Virus record (IMG/VR): IMGVR_UViG_3300022208_000010
Coordinates: 1-40,887 of that record
Direction: 5' to 3' (one strand)
DNA from: a virus
DNA: 40,887 nt
Shown here one piece after another: positions 13,870-21,941 of the stretch (position 1 is its first letter; each line of letters starts with the position of its first letter). The notes beneath the pieces were generated by a model, which ran no database searches, was not told the origin of the DNA, and saw only the letters and a list, made by a program, of their open reading frames with translations. The position numbers were made by a program, and so were the translations under genes.

Positions 13870-15009
13870 TCAAACCACCGGCGTGTAAATTATAGAATTG
13901 ACTTTTCCGAAGATCCCGCCGAACAGCTGATAAGAGCTGATAATCAGGCTGTCACTAGTCTGTTTCAAAACAACGTTTGTGACAGTCGCACCGACCGGGT
14001 TGGCGATATCATTGGCAATATTGGAAATTCCACCCTCGGAAATGGTATCTTTCTTAACAGTGTGAACCGCGTCATTATAGGGCTCTTGTGTTTCCACATA
14101 ATCCGTTACAGCCAAATCAATCTGAGATTCCAGCGCCGGCGTGCTGCCCTGAATAAATATCTCGATATCAAAAGAAAACCGTTCTATCGGAAACGTCAGA
14201 ATATCCGGACCGATAGGGTGTCTGGTCCTCAGTCCAGTATCAGGGTCTTTTGTCAAATATTCATAGAGCTCCGACAGCTGGTTTCCTGTCGGAATACCAT
14301 CCGGCTGATTATCAACCTTCCCATAAACCTGAACCTCTCCCGGAGTCGTGGGAGAATCCAGCGGAGAAATCCAGTCAAAATTCGGAGTTTCCAATCCCCA
14401 GGCCTCATAATCCGCCGGAGCTCCACCGGTTCGGCGCTTCTGGTATTCGCTGATCACCCTGGCCCTCAAACTGTCATTTGATTCAGCGTCATCCCCGCTG
14501 GTTGTCGTCGCTGTCACTTCGGCCGTTCCGACCAGATCAGGATCCGGACTGATAATGTCCAGAATCGTTCCGTTCGGTAAATTCCCGGCTTCTCCCGAAG
14601 TCAAAGCCGTCAAAACGACAGACGCCACGCCGCCGCTGATCGCCTCTGTCGTCGTTATTTTATAAACCACATCATTGGAAGATCGGAAAAGCGTTCCCTC
14701 TGGGGGAGAATATCCGTTCGTTCCCGCCACATCGGCTGTCAGAACGGCAAAAGTGGCCGCCAGTCTGTTGATTCCGACCAGAGCGCCCAGAAGTTCCAGA
14801 GCCGCAATATCAGCGGTCTGCGGGAAAATTTGCCGGTAGACCCATAGTATAGCCTGATAAAGAAGAATGAATAGCCCGGCCAGAGCACCTGCCAGAACAT
14901 TATTAAAAGCCTTCGGAAGCGCTGGCGTCGTCTGGTTCAGCTTATTTTCAAGATCTGCCACAATGCGGTCTTTAATTTCCTGTATGGTTGGTATGGTAGG
15001 AATAGCCAC
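13870..15009 (-). CDS. Baseplate wedge protein J
   Basis: This 379-aa protein fits the baseplate J family (P2 gpJ, Mu gp47). Seen are IPTIQEIKDRIVADLENKLN at the start, the helix AFNNVLAGALAGLFILLYQA, the conserved block TSGEAGNLPNGTILDIISPD, and SNDSLRARVISEYQKRRTGG, which is the usual J-family motif after the GDDAES region. It forms the wedge around the hub. Gene order gp46-J-gpI is as in Mu. Its start overlaps the stop of the gp46-like gene. Confidence 0.9.
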   Translation of the reverse strand: MAIPTIPTIQEIKDRIVADLENKLNQTTPALPKAFNNVLAGALAGLFILLYQAILWVYRQIFPQTADIAALELLGALVGINRLAATFAVLTADVAGTNGYSPPEGTLFRSSNDVVYKITTTEAISGGVASVVLTALTSGEAGNLPNGTILDIISPDPDLVGTAEVTATTTSGDDAESNDSLRARVISEYQKRRTGGAPADYEAWGLETPNFDWISPLDSPTTPGEVQVYGKVDNQPDGIPTGNQLSELYEYLTKDPDTGLRTRHPIGPDILTFPIERFSFDIEIFIQGSTPALESQIDLAVTDYVETQEPYNDAVHTVKKDTISEGGISNIANDIANPVGATVTNVVLKQTSDSLIISSYQLFGGIFGKVNSIIYTPVV

Positions 15010-15449
15010 TATACGCTCCTGCTGACGCTCACAGCGCCCTTATTCCAATTGATCTGATACCGAGTCACAACATTCCCCCGGCCGATCTCTATAAGCCAGT
15101 ATAAACCGAATACGGACAAGACGCCACCGCTTACTATTATCTCCTGAGCGATACCGGAATTTTTCAAAAACAAAAGGGCCCTTTCAATGGCGGCTTTTCC
15201 TGTTTTCAATGTATCGTCAGTGACTTTACCGGTTTTTATCACGGACGGGAATTCGGAAATGTATTTTTCTTTCGGATCATTTGTCAGGCTGTTCTGCCAG
15301 AAATCCGGTTCACCGAATACCGACAACATCACGGCTGTGTCAAAACCGTCTGTCATGCAAGGCTGGCCGTTCACATAATTCAGATCCCAGTCAGATTCTT
15401 CATTCAACTCTATAACCAGATCGCCCGTATAAGTCGCGCAGTTTGTCAT
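15009..15449 (-). CDS. Mu gp46-like baseplate protein
   Basis: This 146-aa protein matches the GP46/gpW-like baseplate family: LVIELNEESDWDLNYVNGQP at the start, DGFDTAVMLSVFGEPDFWQN, SEFPSVIKTGKVTDD, and a C-terminal beta half (GLYWLIEIGRG). These proteins join spike and wedge. It overlaps the spike gene and the J gene by a few bases, showing coupling. Confidence 0.8.
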   Translation of the reverse strand: MTNCATYTGDLVIELNEESDWDLNYVNGQPCMTDGFDTAVMLSVFGEPDFWQNSLTNDPKEKYISEFPSVIKTGKVTDDTLKTGKAAIERALLFLKNSGIAQEIIVSGGVLSVFGLYWLIEIGRGNVVTRYQINWNKGAVSVSRSV

Positions 15450-16012
15450 GGATAAACCTCCCCCAGTTCAGGCAGCTTCACAGTATCAACCTTGGCGTCT
15501 GAAATGTCAGCCGTTGAACTCGACCCCGTGACAGTCGGCGGAGACGGCGGCCCTGTCGCCGCGGTCGGGTGCTGGTGTGAATTGTAAGCCGTCACAAAAT
15601 CATTCAAATCCTGTTTCAGTTCATTAAAAGCCGCTTCCAGCTCAGAATAACGGACAGCAAAATCATTCTTCCCGTTAATCTCCTGTGTCCCGTCAGCCCT
15701 TAAAAAAGTACCGGCCTTTTCCTCTCCCTCTTCATCGGTTGAAAAAACCTTTGTTTCCCCAGGGGTTTCAGGAAAAGGAACTTTGTAATTAATCGCCGAT
15801 ATCACCACGTCGATCGAACCGATCCTCAGCCGAACCCCTTTGACCGACTTGGCCGGGTTGGAAAAAATCCCCGGACCTCCGTGAACCTGGGCGGTCTCTC
15901 CGTTTTCAGCCGATCCTTTCAACGTGGCAATAATGGAATCCCCGGAATCATCTCCCGGATAAGAATCCAGCTTTGTACTGGAAATTTCAATCAAATTTCC
16001 TAAAAGCTTCAT
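15446..16012 (-). CDS. Baseplate spike protein, gpV / Mu gp45-like
   Basis: This 188-aa protein begins with an OB-like, strand-rich part (KLLGNLIEISSTKLDSYPG), has QVHGGPGIFSNP, and near the end His146-Gln-His148 followed by Pro (NSHQHPTAAT), the HxH seen in spikes that hold iron at the trimer tip. P2 gpV and Mu gp45 trimers pierce the outer membrane. Position between hub and gp46 agrees. It is close to gp45 in length. Its ATG overlaps the stop of the next gene upstream. Confidence 0.8.
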   Translation of the reverse strand: MKLLGNLIEISSTKLDSYPGDDSGDSIIATLKGSAENGETAQVHGGPGIFSNPAKSVKGVRLRIGSIDVVISAINYKVPFPETPGETKVFSTDEEGEEKAGTFLRADGTQEINGKNDFAVRYSELEAAFNELKQDLNDFVTAYNSHQHPTAATGPPSPPTVTGSSSTADISDAKVDTVKLPELGEVYP

Positions 16013-16332
16013 AGCGGCTCCTCGGTCATTTCAACTGTCTGCCCGGAAAGCTTATGTGTGGAATCATTCAGATATTGAATAAACCCGTTTTTCACAAAAG
16101 AATGGCAGCGCACAGTATACCAACCTTTGATTCTACCGTCTGATCCTTTCACAAAATTCCCTTTTTCGTCCCGTTCGGGATCTTCTGGAATTCGAATCTC
16201 CCGGACCAGAACACTGGGGTGAATGCTGTTATTTTCCATATCGATTTTCCAGCCATCACCTACTGCGTGATTACACTGGCATCCTGGACAATAAAAATAA
16301 GTCAAATCGCCGCGCCGTTCCAGAAATTTCAT
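16009..16332 (-). CDS. Small Cys-motif protein (DUF6527-like) in the baseplate operon
   Basis: This 107-aa protein has a CPGC motif (TYFYCPGCQCNHAVGDGWKI) and IHPSVLVREIRI, a pattern of a phage family annotated as DUF6527 and likely zinc-binding. The C-terminus includes YTVRCHSFVKNGFIQYLNDS. I start at ATG 16332, since the longer frame overlaps the previous gene and lacks a site. It sits between hub and spike genes, yet nothing suggests a structural role. Confidence 0.55.
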   Translation of the reverse strand: MKFLERRGDLTYFYCPGCQCNHAVGDGWKIDMENNSIHPSVLVREIRIPEDPERDEKGNFVKGSDGRIKGWYTVRCHSFVKNGFIQYLNDSTHKLSGQTVEMTEEPL

Positions 16333-16333
16333 A

Positions 16334-16519
16334 CTATTTCCCACTAAACGCTTCTGGTCCCGCTTTAACAAATTCAGGACAAGCCGGACAGGCGGAACAC
16401 ATGGCGATCTCTTCCGAAGTATTTCTGGCGCCAATAATAGCGCCTGAAATTGTCACGCATTGGTGAAACTTTTTACAGGATCCACAGGTCATCCCTATTT
16501 TTTTCTTAATAATTCCCAT
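16334..16519 (-). CDS. Small Cys-rich protein in the baseplate operon
   Basis: This 61-aa protein (MGIIKKKIGMTCGSCKKFHQ and onward) has two CxxC pairs with extra Cys (CGSC, HQC, MCSACPAC), enough for a zinc or iron-sulfur site. I prefer ATG 16519; the frame can be extended to 16579 without any ribosome-binding site. It lies between hub and the DUF6527-like gene. No family recognised. Confidence 0.5.
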   Translation of the reverse strand: MGIIKKKIGMTCGSCKKFHQCVTISGAIIGARNTSEEIAMCSACPACPEFVKAGPEAFSGK

Positions 16520-16588
16520 TTTCCGCTCACTTTCCCAAAAAGATCGAATCCCAACCAAAACAACAACCTTATTCAACATTATACAACC

Positions 16589-17866
16589 TTAATCATCCCA
16601 TGGAAACGATGAAGGAAAATCCAATGTATAAGCCTGCGGTAGAACCATCCCCAGAATGGAAACATTCCCGCCGTTCTCGTCCTTTTCCAGCTTCACACTG
16701 TTTATAATATAATCGGTCTCTTTGTGTATATCGACACTGGGAGCCTTCACTGTCCCCTTCATATTTTCCCGCCAGAGCATCCCCTTTTCATTTCGCCACC
16801 CCGTCGCGGTTATGCTCAAAGGCGCTGCTTTCGCCAGGCTGCCCGCCCGCCTCCACTGCATGGCCGTGTCCAGGTTTCCAGCTTCCAGATCATCGGCAGA
16901 AAACACAAAAGGACGGTACGTATCGATAGAAGGATCTTCCAGGCTGGCCGTCGGCCCTGACGATCCGGCCGATTCCGTAACCGCCTGGAAAACGGAAAAA
17001 CGCTGCGTTCCGTCATAACTGGCCGATATGTGTTCAATAGCCGTCTCCCCTTCTATGAAACGGAAGACAGGCTTTGAATTAACAGCGGCGCGAATAAAAG
17101 CCATCTGTCCCGTATCGCTGGACGTTATCATAAAACCTTTCTGGGCCGCCAGTCCATAAAGAAAATCAAAATCCGTGTCCGTGATTTCCTTTCTCACTTT
17201 CGTGAATTTGTCGCTGTCGCCATCTAAAAAAATCGGTTTCAGATCGTCGCCGTAAGGCTTCATGATCTCTTCGGCAATCTGGGCCAGCGTCTGCCCGTTG
17301 AATTCAAGGGTCGACTTCTGGGCCATACATTCCACAGTTTTCCCCGCCTTCGTTCTGGCTTCCACTGTTTTTAAGGTTTCATCGATGCGGGCCGCCGGGC
17401 TTATCTTGTTCGACTCCCCGGCAATGTAGAGCTCACCGCCAATAAAAAGATCCGCCGGTTTATAGGAAAAAGGTCTGGTCCTCTCTCTTATATCTTTATC
17501 GTCCGGATCATATGGCAGCGTAAAAATAAAACCGTCCGCCACCTTATTGATGTTCCGCTCAATACTGGAAGCCGTCCACCCACGGAAAACCTTTCCGTCA
17601 AGGCGGATAGAAATTTCATCGTCCGTGTTGGCCGGCACCGTTTCGGAAAACTGCTGTTTCACAGGCGGAAGCCACAACCGGTCTCCGGCGTATATATAGG
17701 GAAGCCCTTCCAGAGATATCCCTATATCTTTTCTGGCTTTTGTGAAAATGGCGGCGTTGGCGTCAATAATATCAGCGCTTCGGTCGTATCCATAAGCCCG
17801 CCTGGCAATCTGTCGGATCTGGTCGCCGCGAACAACTAAATAATGGGATCCCGGGGTCGGTTTCAT
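16589..17866 (-). CDS. Baseplate hub protein with N-terminal LysM domain (gpD/gp44-like)
   Basis: This 425-aa protein has a LysM-like start (SHYLVVRGDQIRQIARRAYG ... GDRLWLPP, residues 7-66), then the hub core of the Mu gp44/P2 gpD family: RGWTASSIERNINKVADGF, YIAGESNKISPAARIDETLK, and the domain-2 strand AIEHISASYDGTQRF. P2 and Mu carry these as separate genes (gpX-like LysM and gpD), so here they are fused. It binds spike and tube at the centre of the baseplate. Its start nearly abuts the stop of the circularisation gene. Confidence 0.8.
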   Translation of the reverse strand: MKPTPGSHYLVVRGDQIRQIARRAYGYDRSADIIDANAAIFTKARKDIGISLEGLPYIYAGDRLWLPPVKQQFSETVPANTDDEISIRLDGKVFRGWTASSIERNINKVADGFIFTLPYDPDDKDIRERTRPFSYKPADLFIGGELYIAGESNKISPAARIDETLKTVEARTKAGKTVECMAQKSTLEFNGQTLAQIAEEIMKPYGDDLKPIFLDGDSDKFTKVRKEITDTDFDFLYGLAAQKGFMITSSDTGQMAFIRAAVNSKPVFRFIEGETAIEHISASYDGTQRFSVFQAVTESAGSSGPTASLEDPSIDTYRPFVFSADDLEAGNLDTAMQWRRAGSLAKAAPLSITATGWRNEKGMLWRENMKGTVKAPSVDIHKETDYIINSVKLEKDENGGNVSILGMVLPQAYTLDFPSSFPWDD

Positions 17867-17875
17867 TACAGCCCC

Positions 17876-19156
17876 CTACACATAAGCCACAATTTCACGG
17901 CCGGCCGGAATTTCAATAATTTCCGTATCCTGCAAATTGTTTGTCCGGATAAAAAATTCAATGTCTTCCAGAGCGGAAGACCGGTAATATTTCCATGTCA
18001 AACTGATCGGGTCGCTGTTGGCCGATAATATAGCCGTCTGTTTGGCTTTCAAGTCAAAAGACCGATCAATCAGAATCGCGTTTGTTTTGCCGATAATCAA
18101 AGAAAGATTCAACCAGGTGTCGTGATCCGGCGCATACGTTTTGTCTACGGCGCCGGCCAGGGTCTGATAGATTTCATTATTTTTCTGTTCAATCAAAGCC
18201 GCCGCATCATTGATAAAATCCAGCGCTGCGCCGGCGGTGTCCCTTGTTTCAAAATTGGTAAACAGCGCCGCCTCTGCCGTAGCCGCCGACGCCATGGCGC
18301 CCAGACTCTGAAAGGTTCCCGCCTGGGAAAGCTGAACGGCTCGGTCGCTGTTCGGGTTGAAAAATCCCACAAAGGAATTGACAATAGCTCCGGCCATGGC
18401 GCTGTAGCTCTGAACTTTCGCAATCGTCGACGTCGCAATCTGACCGGGAAGGCGTATCAAATTGTTCACCTGGCTCAATATGGTTAAAGCCGAAGCGCCG
18501 GCCGAAATGGCAGCGTCAATATCATCCTGAATATTTTTAAACTCGTCCTGAATCTCTTCGACGCCCTCCACAATGGGCCCCAGTGTCTCATTGATGATAT
18601 TGGTCACCTCGCGGATCTTCGCCCCGAATTCCGCCAAAGCGCCAGCCACATCCAGATTGATTCCCTCGTTGGCCTCTTCCAATGTGTTTTCCAGATCGCC
18701 GATATCCGCCACAATCTCGCCTTGATCCAGTCCGTCAGCCGTCGGGAAAGCGGCCTGCGGGATCGGCCGAAAAGTCACCGTCACACGGAAAATCCCCGCA
18801 CCGCGGACAAGGTTTTCCGTCTGCTGGAATTCAAAAGGCATAACGGCCAGATCTCCCCAGCGGGGGTGTCTCAGAATCCCGGGATTATCGGCTGAATATC
18901 GCTCCCGAAGGGAAGCATAAAAGGAATTCGCCGCCTCGTCGCCGTCTTCTCCTGTGAAATAGGCTTCAATGGGATACTCTTCCGCCCGGTTTCCCTGATC
19001 CTGGGGAATCGCTTCGTCTGTATTCAGTATTTCGTGATTCGTCGCCTTTTTCCCGCCAACACGGGTCAGGACATCAACTTTAAAAGAAGACTCCACCCCG
19101 GAAGGGGAAGAAAAAGAAGCGGAGCGCAATCGCTCAACCCATGCCGGTACTGCCAT
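17876..19156 (-). CDS. Mu gpN (gp43)-like DNA circularisation / tail protein
   Basis: This 426-aa protein has the N-terminal DNA circularisation domain: AVPAWVERLRSASFSSPSGV, then GNRAEEYPIEAYFTGEDGDE, GILRHPRWGDLAVMP. Mu gpN carries this domain and acts in tail or baseplate assembly. The remainder is helical. Position between tape measure and hub is as in Mu. The name is historical; a role in DNA circularisation is unproven. Confidence 0.8.
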   Translation of the reverse strand: MAVPAWVERLRSASFSSPSGVESSFKVDVLTRVGGKKATNHEILNTDEAIPQDQGNRAEEYPIEAYFTGEDGDEAANSFYASLRERYSADNPGILRHPRWGDLAVMPFEFQQTENLVRGAGIFRVTVTFRPIPQAAFPTADGLDQGEIVADIGDLENTLEEANEGINLDVAGALAEFGAKIREVTNIINETLGPIVEGVEEIQDEFKNIQDDIDAAISAGASALTILSQVNNLIRLPGQIATSTIAKVQSYSAMAGAIVNSFVGFFNPNSDRAVQLSQAGTFQSLGAMASAATAEAALFTNFETRDTAGAALDFINDAAALIEQKNNEIYQTLAGAVDKTYAPDHDTWLNLSLIIGKTNAILIDRSFDLKAKQTAILSANSDPISLTWKYYRSSALEDIEFFIRTNNLQDTEIIEIPAGREIVAYV

Positions 19157-20790
19157 TATTGTTCTCCCAGGTTCAAAGACATCTGCGGCGCTCCACCAGG
19201 CTGGGCCGAAAGCCCGTAACCGGCCGGGGCGTGCAGAAAAACGTCGTTCTGCTGTCTCATCAAAAGTTCTTCCAATCGGCGGCGGTCCTCGACCTGGGCC
19301 TCCTGCTGCGCCGTTATTCGCGGTACAGCCTCTTCAACCCGCTGTTCACTGGCCGCCCGGTCCTCGGCTCTCCGCTGAATGGCTCCAATCACTCCGCCTT
19401 GCATTCCGAATTTTAAAGCTTTGAAAACGGGACCGCTTGTCAGCTCTCCGAATTTTCCGATAGCGGTGGCGATATAACCGACAATCATAGACATTTGTTC
19501 AGCAAAAGCTTTAATCTCTGGAAGGATCTGAATAAACTGTTCTTTAATCTGCGGAAGATTATCCAGTATACGCCCGACAAATTCGTCCAGCTTCACCGCC
19601 ACGGCTCCCAGATCGACGTTTTTAATCATTTCGGTCAACCGGTCCAGTGTCGGTCCGGCCTTTTCCTGGAAGACGCTCACAAAGGTGAAACCCATTTCGG
19701 TCACAGCCGATTTTAAAGCCGCCAGCCGGCCGCCCAGCGATTTTCCGATCGCGCCGGAAAGCTGTTCCGTCGTTCCCGTCGCGCCGCGTAGAGTCTCTTC
19801 CAGTTTGCGGGACTGGTCCACCCCTTCGGTGAGAAGCGGGAGAAAAGCCTTCCAGGCTCTATCCCCGAATATGGTGGCAATCGCCGCGGCTCTCTGCTGC
19901 TCGCCCATGGATTTTGTCGCCGCTTCCAGATCGCCCAGAATATCAATCATATTCCGGAAGTTTCCTTCCTGATCGGTCACAGTAACGCCCAGCTCGGAAA
20001 GCATCCCCAGCGCCTGGTCATTTTTCGCCAGTCGGGACATAGCGGTCGCCATGGCTGTTCCGGCTTCGCTGGCCTTGATACCACTGGAAGCCATCCGTCC
20101 AGCTATCGCCGCGAAGGTTTCAATATCCTGACCGGCAGCCGTAAAGGCCGGTCCACCTTTCACAACCGTTTCAAAAAGCTGCTGTAAATCCGTATTGGTC
20201 GCCACGGAGGTCTTCGCCAGAACATCGGAAACCCGGGAAAGGTTTTCCGTCAGCTTCGCCGTGTCTTCCGTCATCAGGTTGAAAGCACCCAGCGAATCGG
20301 TGGCAATATCGACAGCCGTTGTCAGATCCGTGTCAGCCACGACAGCCAGATCCGTCGTCCCTTTCAATAAAGCCATAGCCTGTCGGGAATTTATCCCGGC
20401 CATAGCGAATTTGTCCAGAGCGCCAGCCGCGTCCACAGCTGAAAACTGTGTATCCCGGCCGACCTCCCTGGCGGTCTGCTGCAATTCCATTAACGTGTCT
20501 TTGAAGTTATCGGCCGTCACATCGACATCGATGAATTTAGCCCCGGCTTTGGTTATGGCTGTTTCCATAGCCACAAATTCTTTTGTCGCCAGAGCCAGAC
20601 CGCCCACAATGGCGGCCCCTCCGACTACGGCGGCGGTTTTCAGTCCTCTTGTTATGCTCGACCCCAAACTTTTAAACGAATTGGTCAGGCTCATGTTTAA
20701 GCCTTTCACATTGTTCGTTGTCCTCTTGTATGGGCCGGTCAAATCGTCAGTCAGTGAAAGTATAGCCTCAAGGCTGAATCGGGAAGCCAT
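19156..20790 (-). CDS. Tail tape measure protein (TP901 type)
   Basis: This 544-aa protein has a TP901-type core (ATKEFVAMETAITKAGAKFI, AREVGRDTQFSAVDAAGALD, AMAGINSRQAMALLKGTTDL), a hydrophobic segment at about 55-75 (TAAVVGGAAIVGGLALATKE) and a helical C-terminus. It sets tail length and may help DNA pass the membrane. The size is small for a myovirus and predicts a short tail, of the order of 80 nm if about 0.15 nm per residue holds. Confidence 0.9.
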   Translation of the reverse strand: MASRFSLEAILSLTDDLTGPYKRTTNNVKGLNMSLTNSFKSLGSSITRGLKTAAVVGGAAIVGGLALATKEFVAMETAITKAGAKFIDVDVTADNFKDTLMELQQTAREVGRDTQFSAVDAAGALDKFAMAGINSRQAMALLKGTTDLAVVADTDLTTAVDIATDSLGAFNLMTEDTAKLTENLSRVSDVLAKTSVATNTDLQQLFETVVKGGPAFTAAGQDIETFAAIAGRMASSGIKASEAGTAMATAMSRLAKNDQALGMLSELGVTVTDQEGNFRNMIDILGDLEAATKSMGEQQRAAAIATIFGDRAWKAFLPLLTEGVDQSRKLEETLRGATGTTEQLSGAIGKSLGGRLAALKSAVTEMGFTFVSVFQEKAGPTLDRLTEMIKNVDLGAVAVKLDEFVGRILDNLPQIKEQFIQILPEIKAFAEQMSMIVGYIATAIGKFGELTSGPVFKALKFGMQGGVIGAIQRRAEDRAASEQRVEEAVPRITAQQEAQVEDRRRLEELLMRQQNDVFLHAPAGYGLSAQPGGAPQMSLNLGEQ

Positions 20791-20793
20791 CTG

Positions 20794-21509
20794 TCAACTT
20801 TCCTCCTGTCGCCGTTCCAATTCTTTATCAATCATCCGGTTAAGCCGCTTGTGCGACGGAACCGGTTTATCACGGCGGATCAAATCCGTCACAATACCGT
20901 CCCGGACAATCCCCCGCTCATGTATTCTATACCAGAACAAAAATTCTTTACTTCGCATTTTCAGCAAATCGAACAAATTCACAGCCCCCTGCATATAGCG
21001 GGCGTATTCGCTGATCATTTCAAAATAAAAACCGTAATCGGGAATCCAGCACAAATCGACACCATTGACTTCAATGGTGCCTACTGTGCTAAAAAACCCA
21101 TTATCACAGCGTTAATCCGCTTCTGGTCCCTTGTCTTCAACTGTAAAACATCACCGGTTGACAAATTGGTGTGTTTCGCCATCATCATCCCGGCGGCGTC
21201 CATCTCTTCATTATCCTTGAATTTCTGCAACGCCTTTTTTTCTTCGAAAGTTGTTTCCCTTATGGTAATCAGCTTTTTCCCGCCAACCGGTTTTAAAAGC
21301 TGATAGGTGAAAACTTCCGTCTCTTCATCAAAAGTCAGCCGTTCTTTTTCTACCACACCGATCAGCTGATCCATAACATCGGAAAACAGATCCCGCTTGG
21401 TGTCCAGTTCCAGAACATCAGCCCACTGGCGAATTTTCTTTTCCGCTTTTTCCCTGGGGCTCAGGTCTTCTTTTTCTTCCGCTTTTTCTTCAACAATGTC
21501 CAGTTCCAT
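20794..21509 (-). CDS. Tail assembly chaperone, long form made by -1 frameshift (E' type)
   Basis: A -1 shift at the TTTTTTA heptamer (21096-21090) joins the 142-aa chaperone frame to the overlapping downstream frame, giving 238 aa. The downstream part continues FSTVGTIEVNGVDLCWIPDY and ends ERRQEES at 20794. The downstream frame alone has only a TTG at 21054 with no ribosome-binding site, while the frame stays open back to the slip site. This is the arrangement of P2 E/E+E' and lambda G/GT. The tape measure gene follows, as it should. The long form is made in small amounts and binds the tape measure protein. Confidence 0.8.
21081..21509 (-). CDS. Tail assembly chaperone, short form (gpE/gp41-like)
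   Basis: This 142-aa protein has a highly charged start (ELDIVEEKAEEKEDLSPREK) and then a core with ETTFEEKKALQKFKDNEEMD and TGDVLQLKTRDQKRINAVIM. The size and position just before the tape measure gene fit P2 E/Mu gp41. It lies after a terminator following the tail tube gene, which should lower its expression relative to sheath and tube. GGAGA lies a few bases before its ATG. Confidence 0.8.
   Translation of the reverse strand: MELDIVEEKAEEKEDLSPREKAEKKIRQWADVLELDTKRDLFSDVMDQLIGVVEKERLTFDEETEVFTYQLLKPVGGKKLITIRETTFEEKKALQKFKDNEEMDAAGMMMAKHTNLSTGDVLQLKTRDQKRINAVIMGFLAQ
21090..21096 (-). other. Programmed -1 frameshift slippery site
   Basis: On the minus strand the frame reads ggT TTT TTA gca, a T TTT TTA heptamer of the X XXY YYZ type. 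P2 uses TTTTTTG at the matching place. Confidence 0.85.
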
Positions 21510-21524
21510 AAAGTTTCTCCTGTT

Positions 21525-21545
21525 TAAAAAAGGGGCCGAAGCCCC
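21525..21545 (-). terminator. Intrinsic terminator between tail tube and tail chaperone genes
   Basis: On the minus strand GGGGC-TTCG-GCCCC is followed by a six-T run. It lies in the middle of the tail operon and should leave only part of the transcripts to read on. Confidence 0.85.
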
Positions 21546-21551
21546 ATAATG

Positions 21552-21929
21552 TTACTGCTCTTCGACGTTCCCGCGAATTTCCAGTGAAACCGTCCCGTTG
21601 TCCAGCTCCAAAGGCCCGTCATTCGCAATTTTCCCTTTCAGGATGTTGAACGTCACGCCGGCTGCGGTCGTAAAATAGCCGTTCTGCGCTTCTCCGGAAG
21701 ACTGGGCGTCAACCAGCGCTTTGAATTCATCATCAGAAACGGAAACAACCTGGTTCACGCCACCCAAAAAAGGATTGCTCTCCCCGTAAATGTCGCCGTC
21801 TCCCGCTATATGCGCGGGACCGCCGCGGCCGGAAAGCATAAACGTGATCTGTTCCCCTTCGGCGGGATGAAGATCAAGACCGGCAAAATTCAATTCACGG
21901 GGGACTCCCCCTCTAATAAACTTGCTCAT
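21552..21929 (-). CDS. Tail tube protein (Mu gpM / P2 FII-like)
   Basis: This 125-aa protein follows the sheath gene, as tube proteins do. Sequence parts are GGVPRELNFAGLDLHPAEGE at the start, GDGDIYGESNPFLGG, and a strand-rich C-terminal half (GPLELDNGTVSLEIRGNVEE). It polymerises into the inner tube. The call is from position, length and beta-rich character. Confidence 0.75.
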   Translation of the reverse strand: MSKFIRGGVPRELNFAGLDLHPAEGEQITFMLSGRGGPAHIAGDGDIYGESNPFLGGVNQVVSVSDDEFKALVDAQSSGEAQNGYFTTAAGVTFNILKGKIANDGPLELDNGTVSLEIRGNVEEQ

Positions 21930-21941
21930 AAATCAATCCCC

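Noticed and set aside
20794-21054. Independent 86-aa gene
   Set aside because: Only a TTG without a ribosome-binding site is available, and the frame continues back to the slippery site, so it is the frameshift extension.
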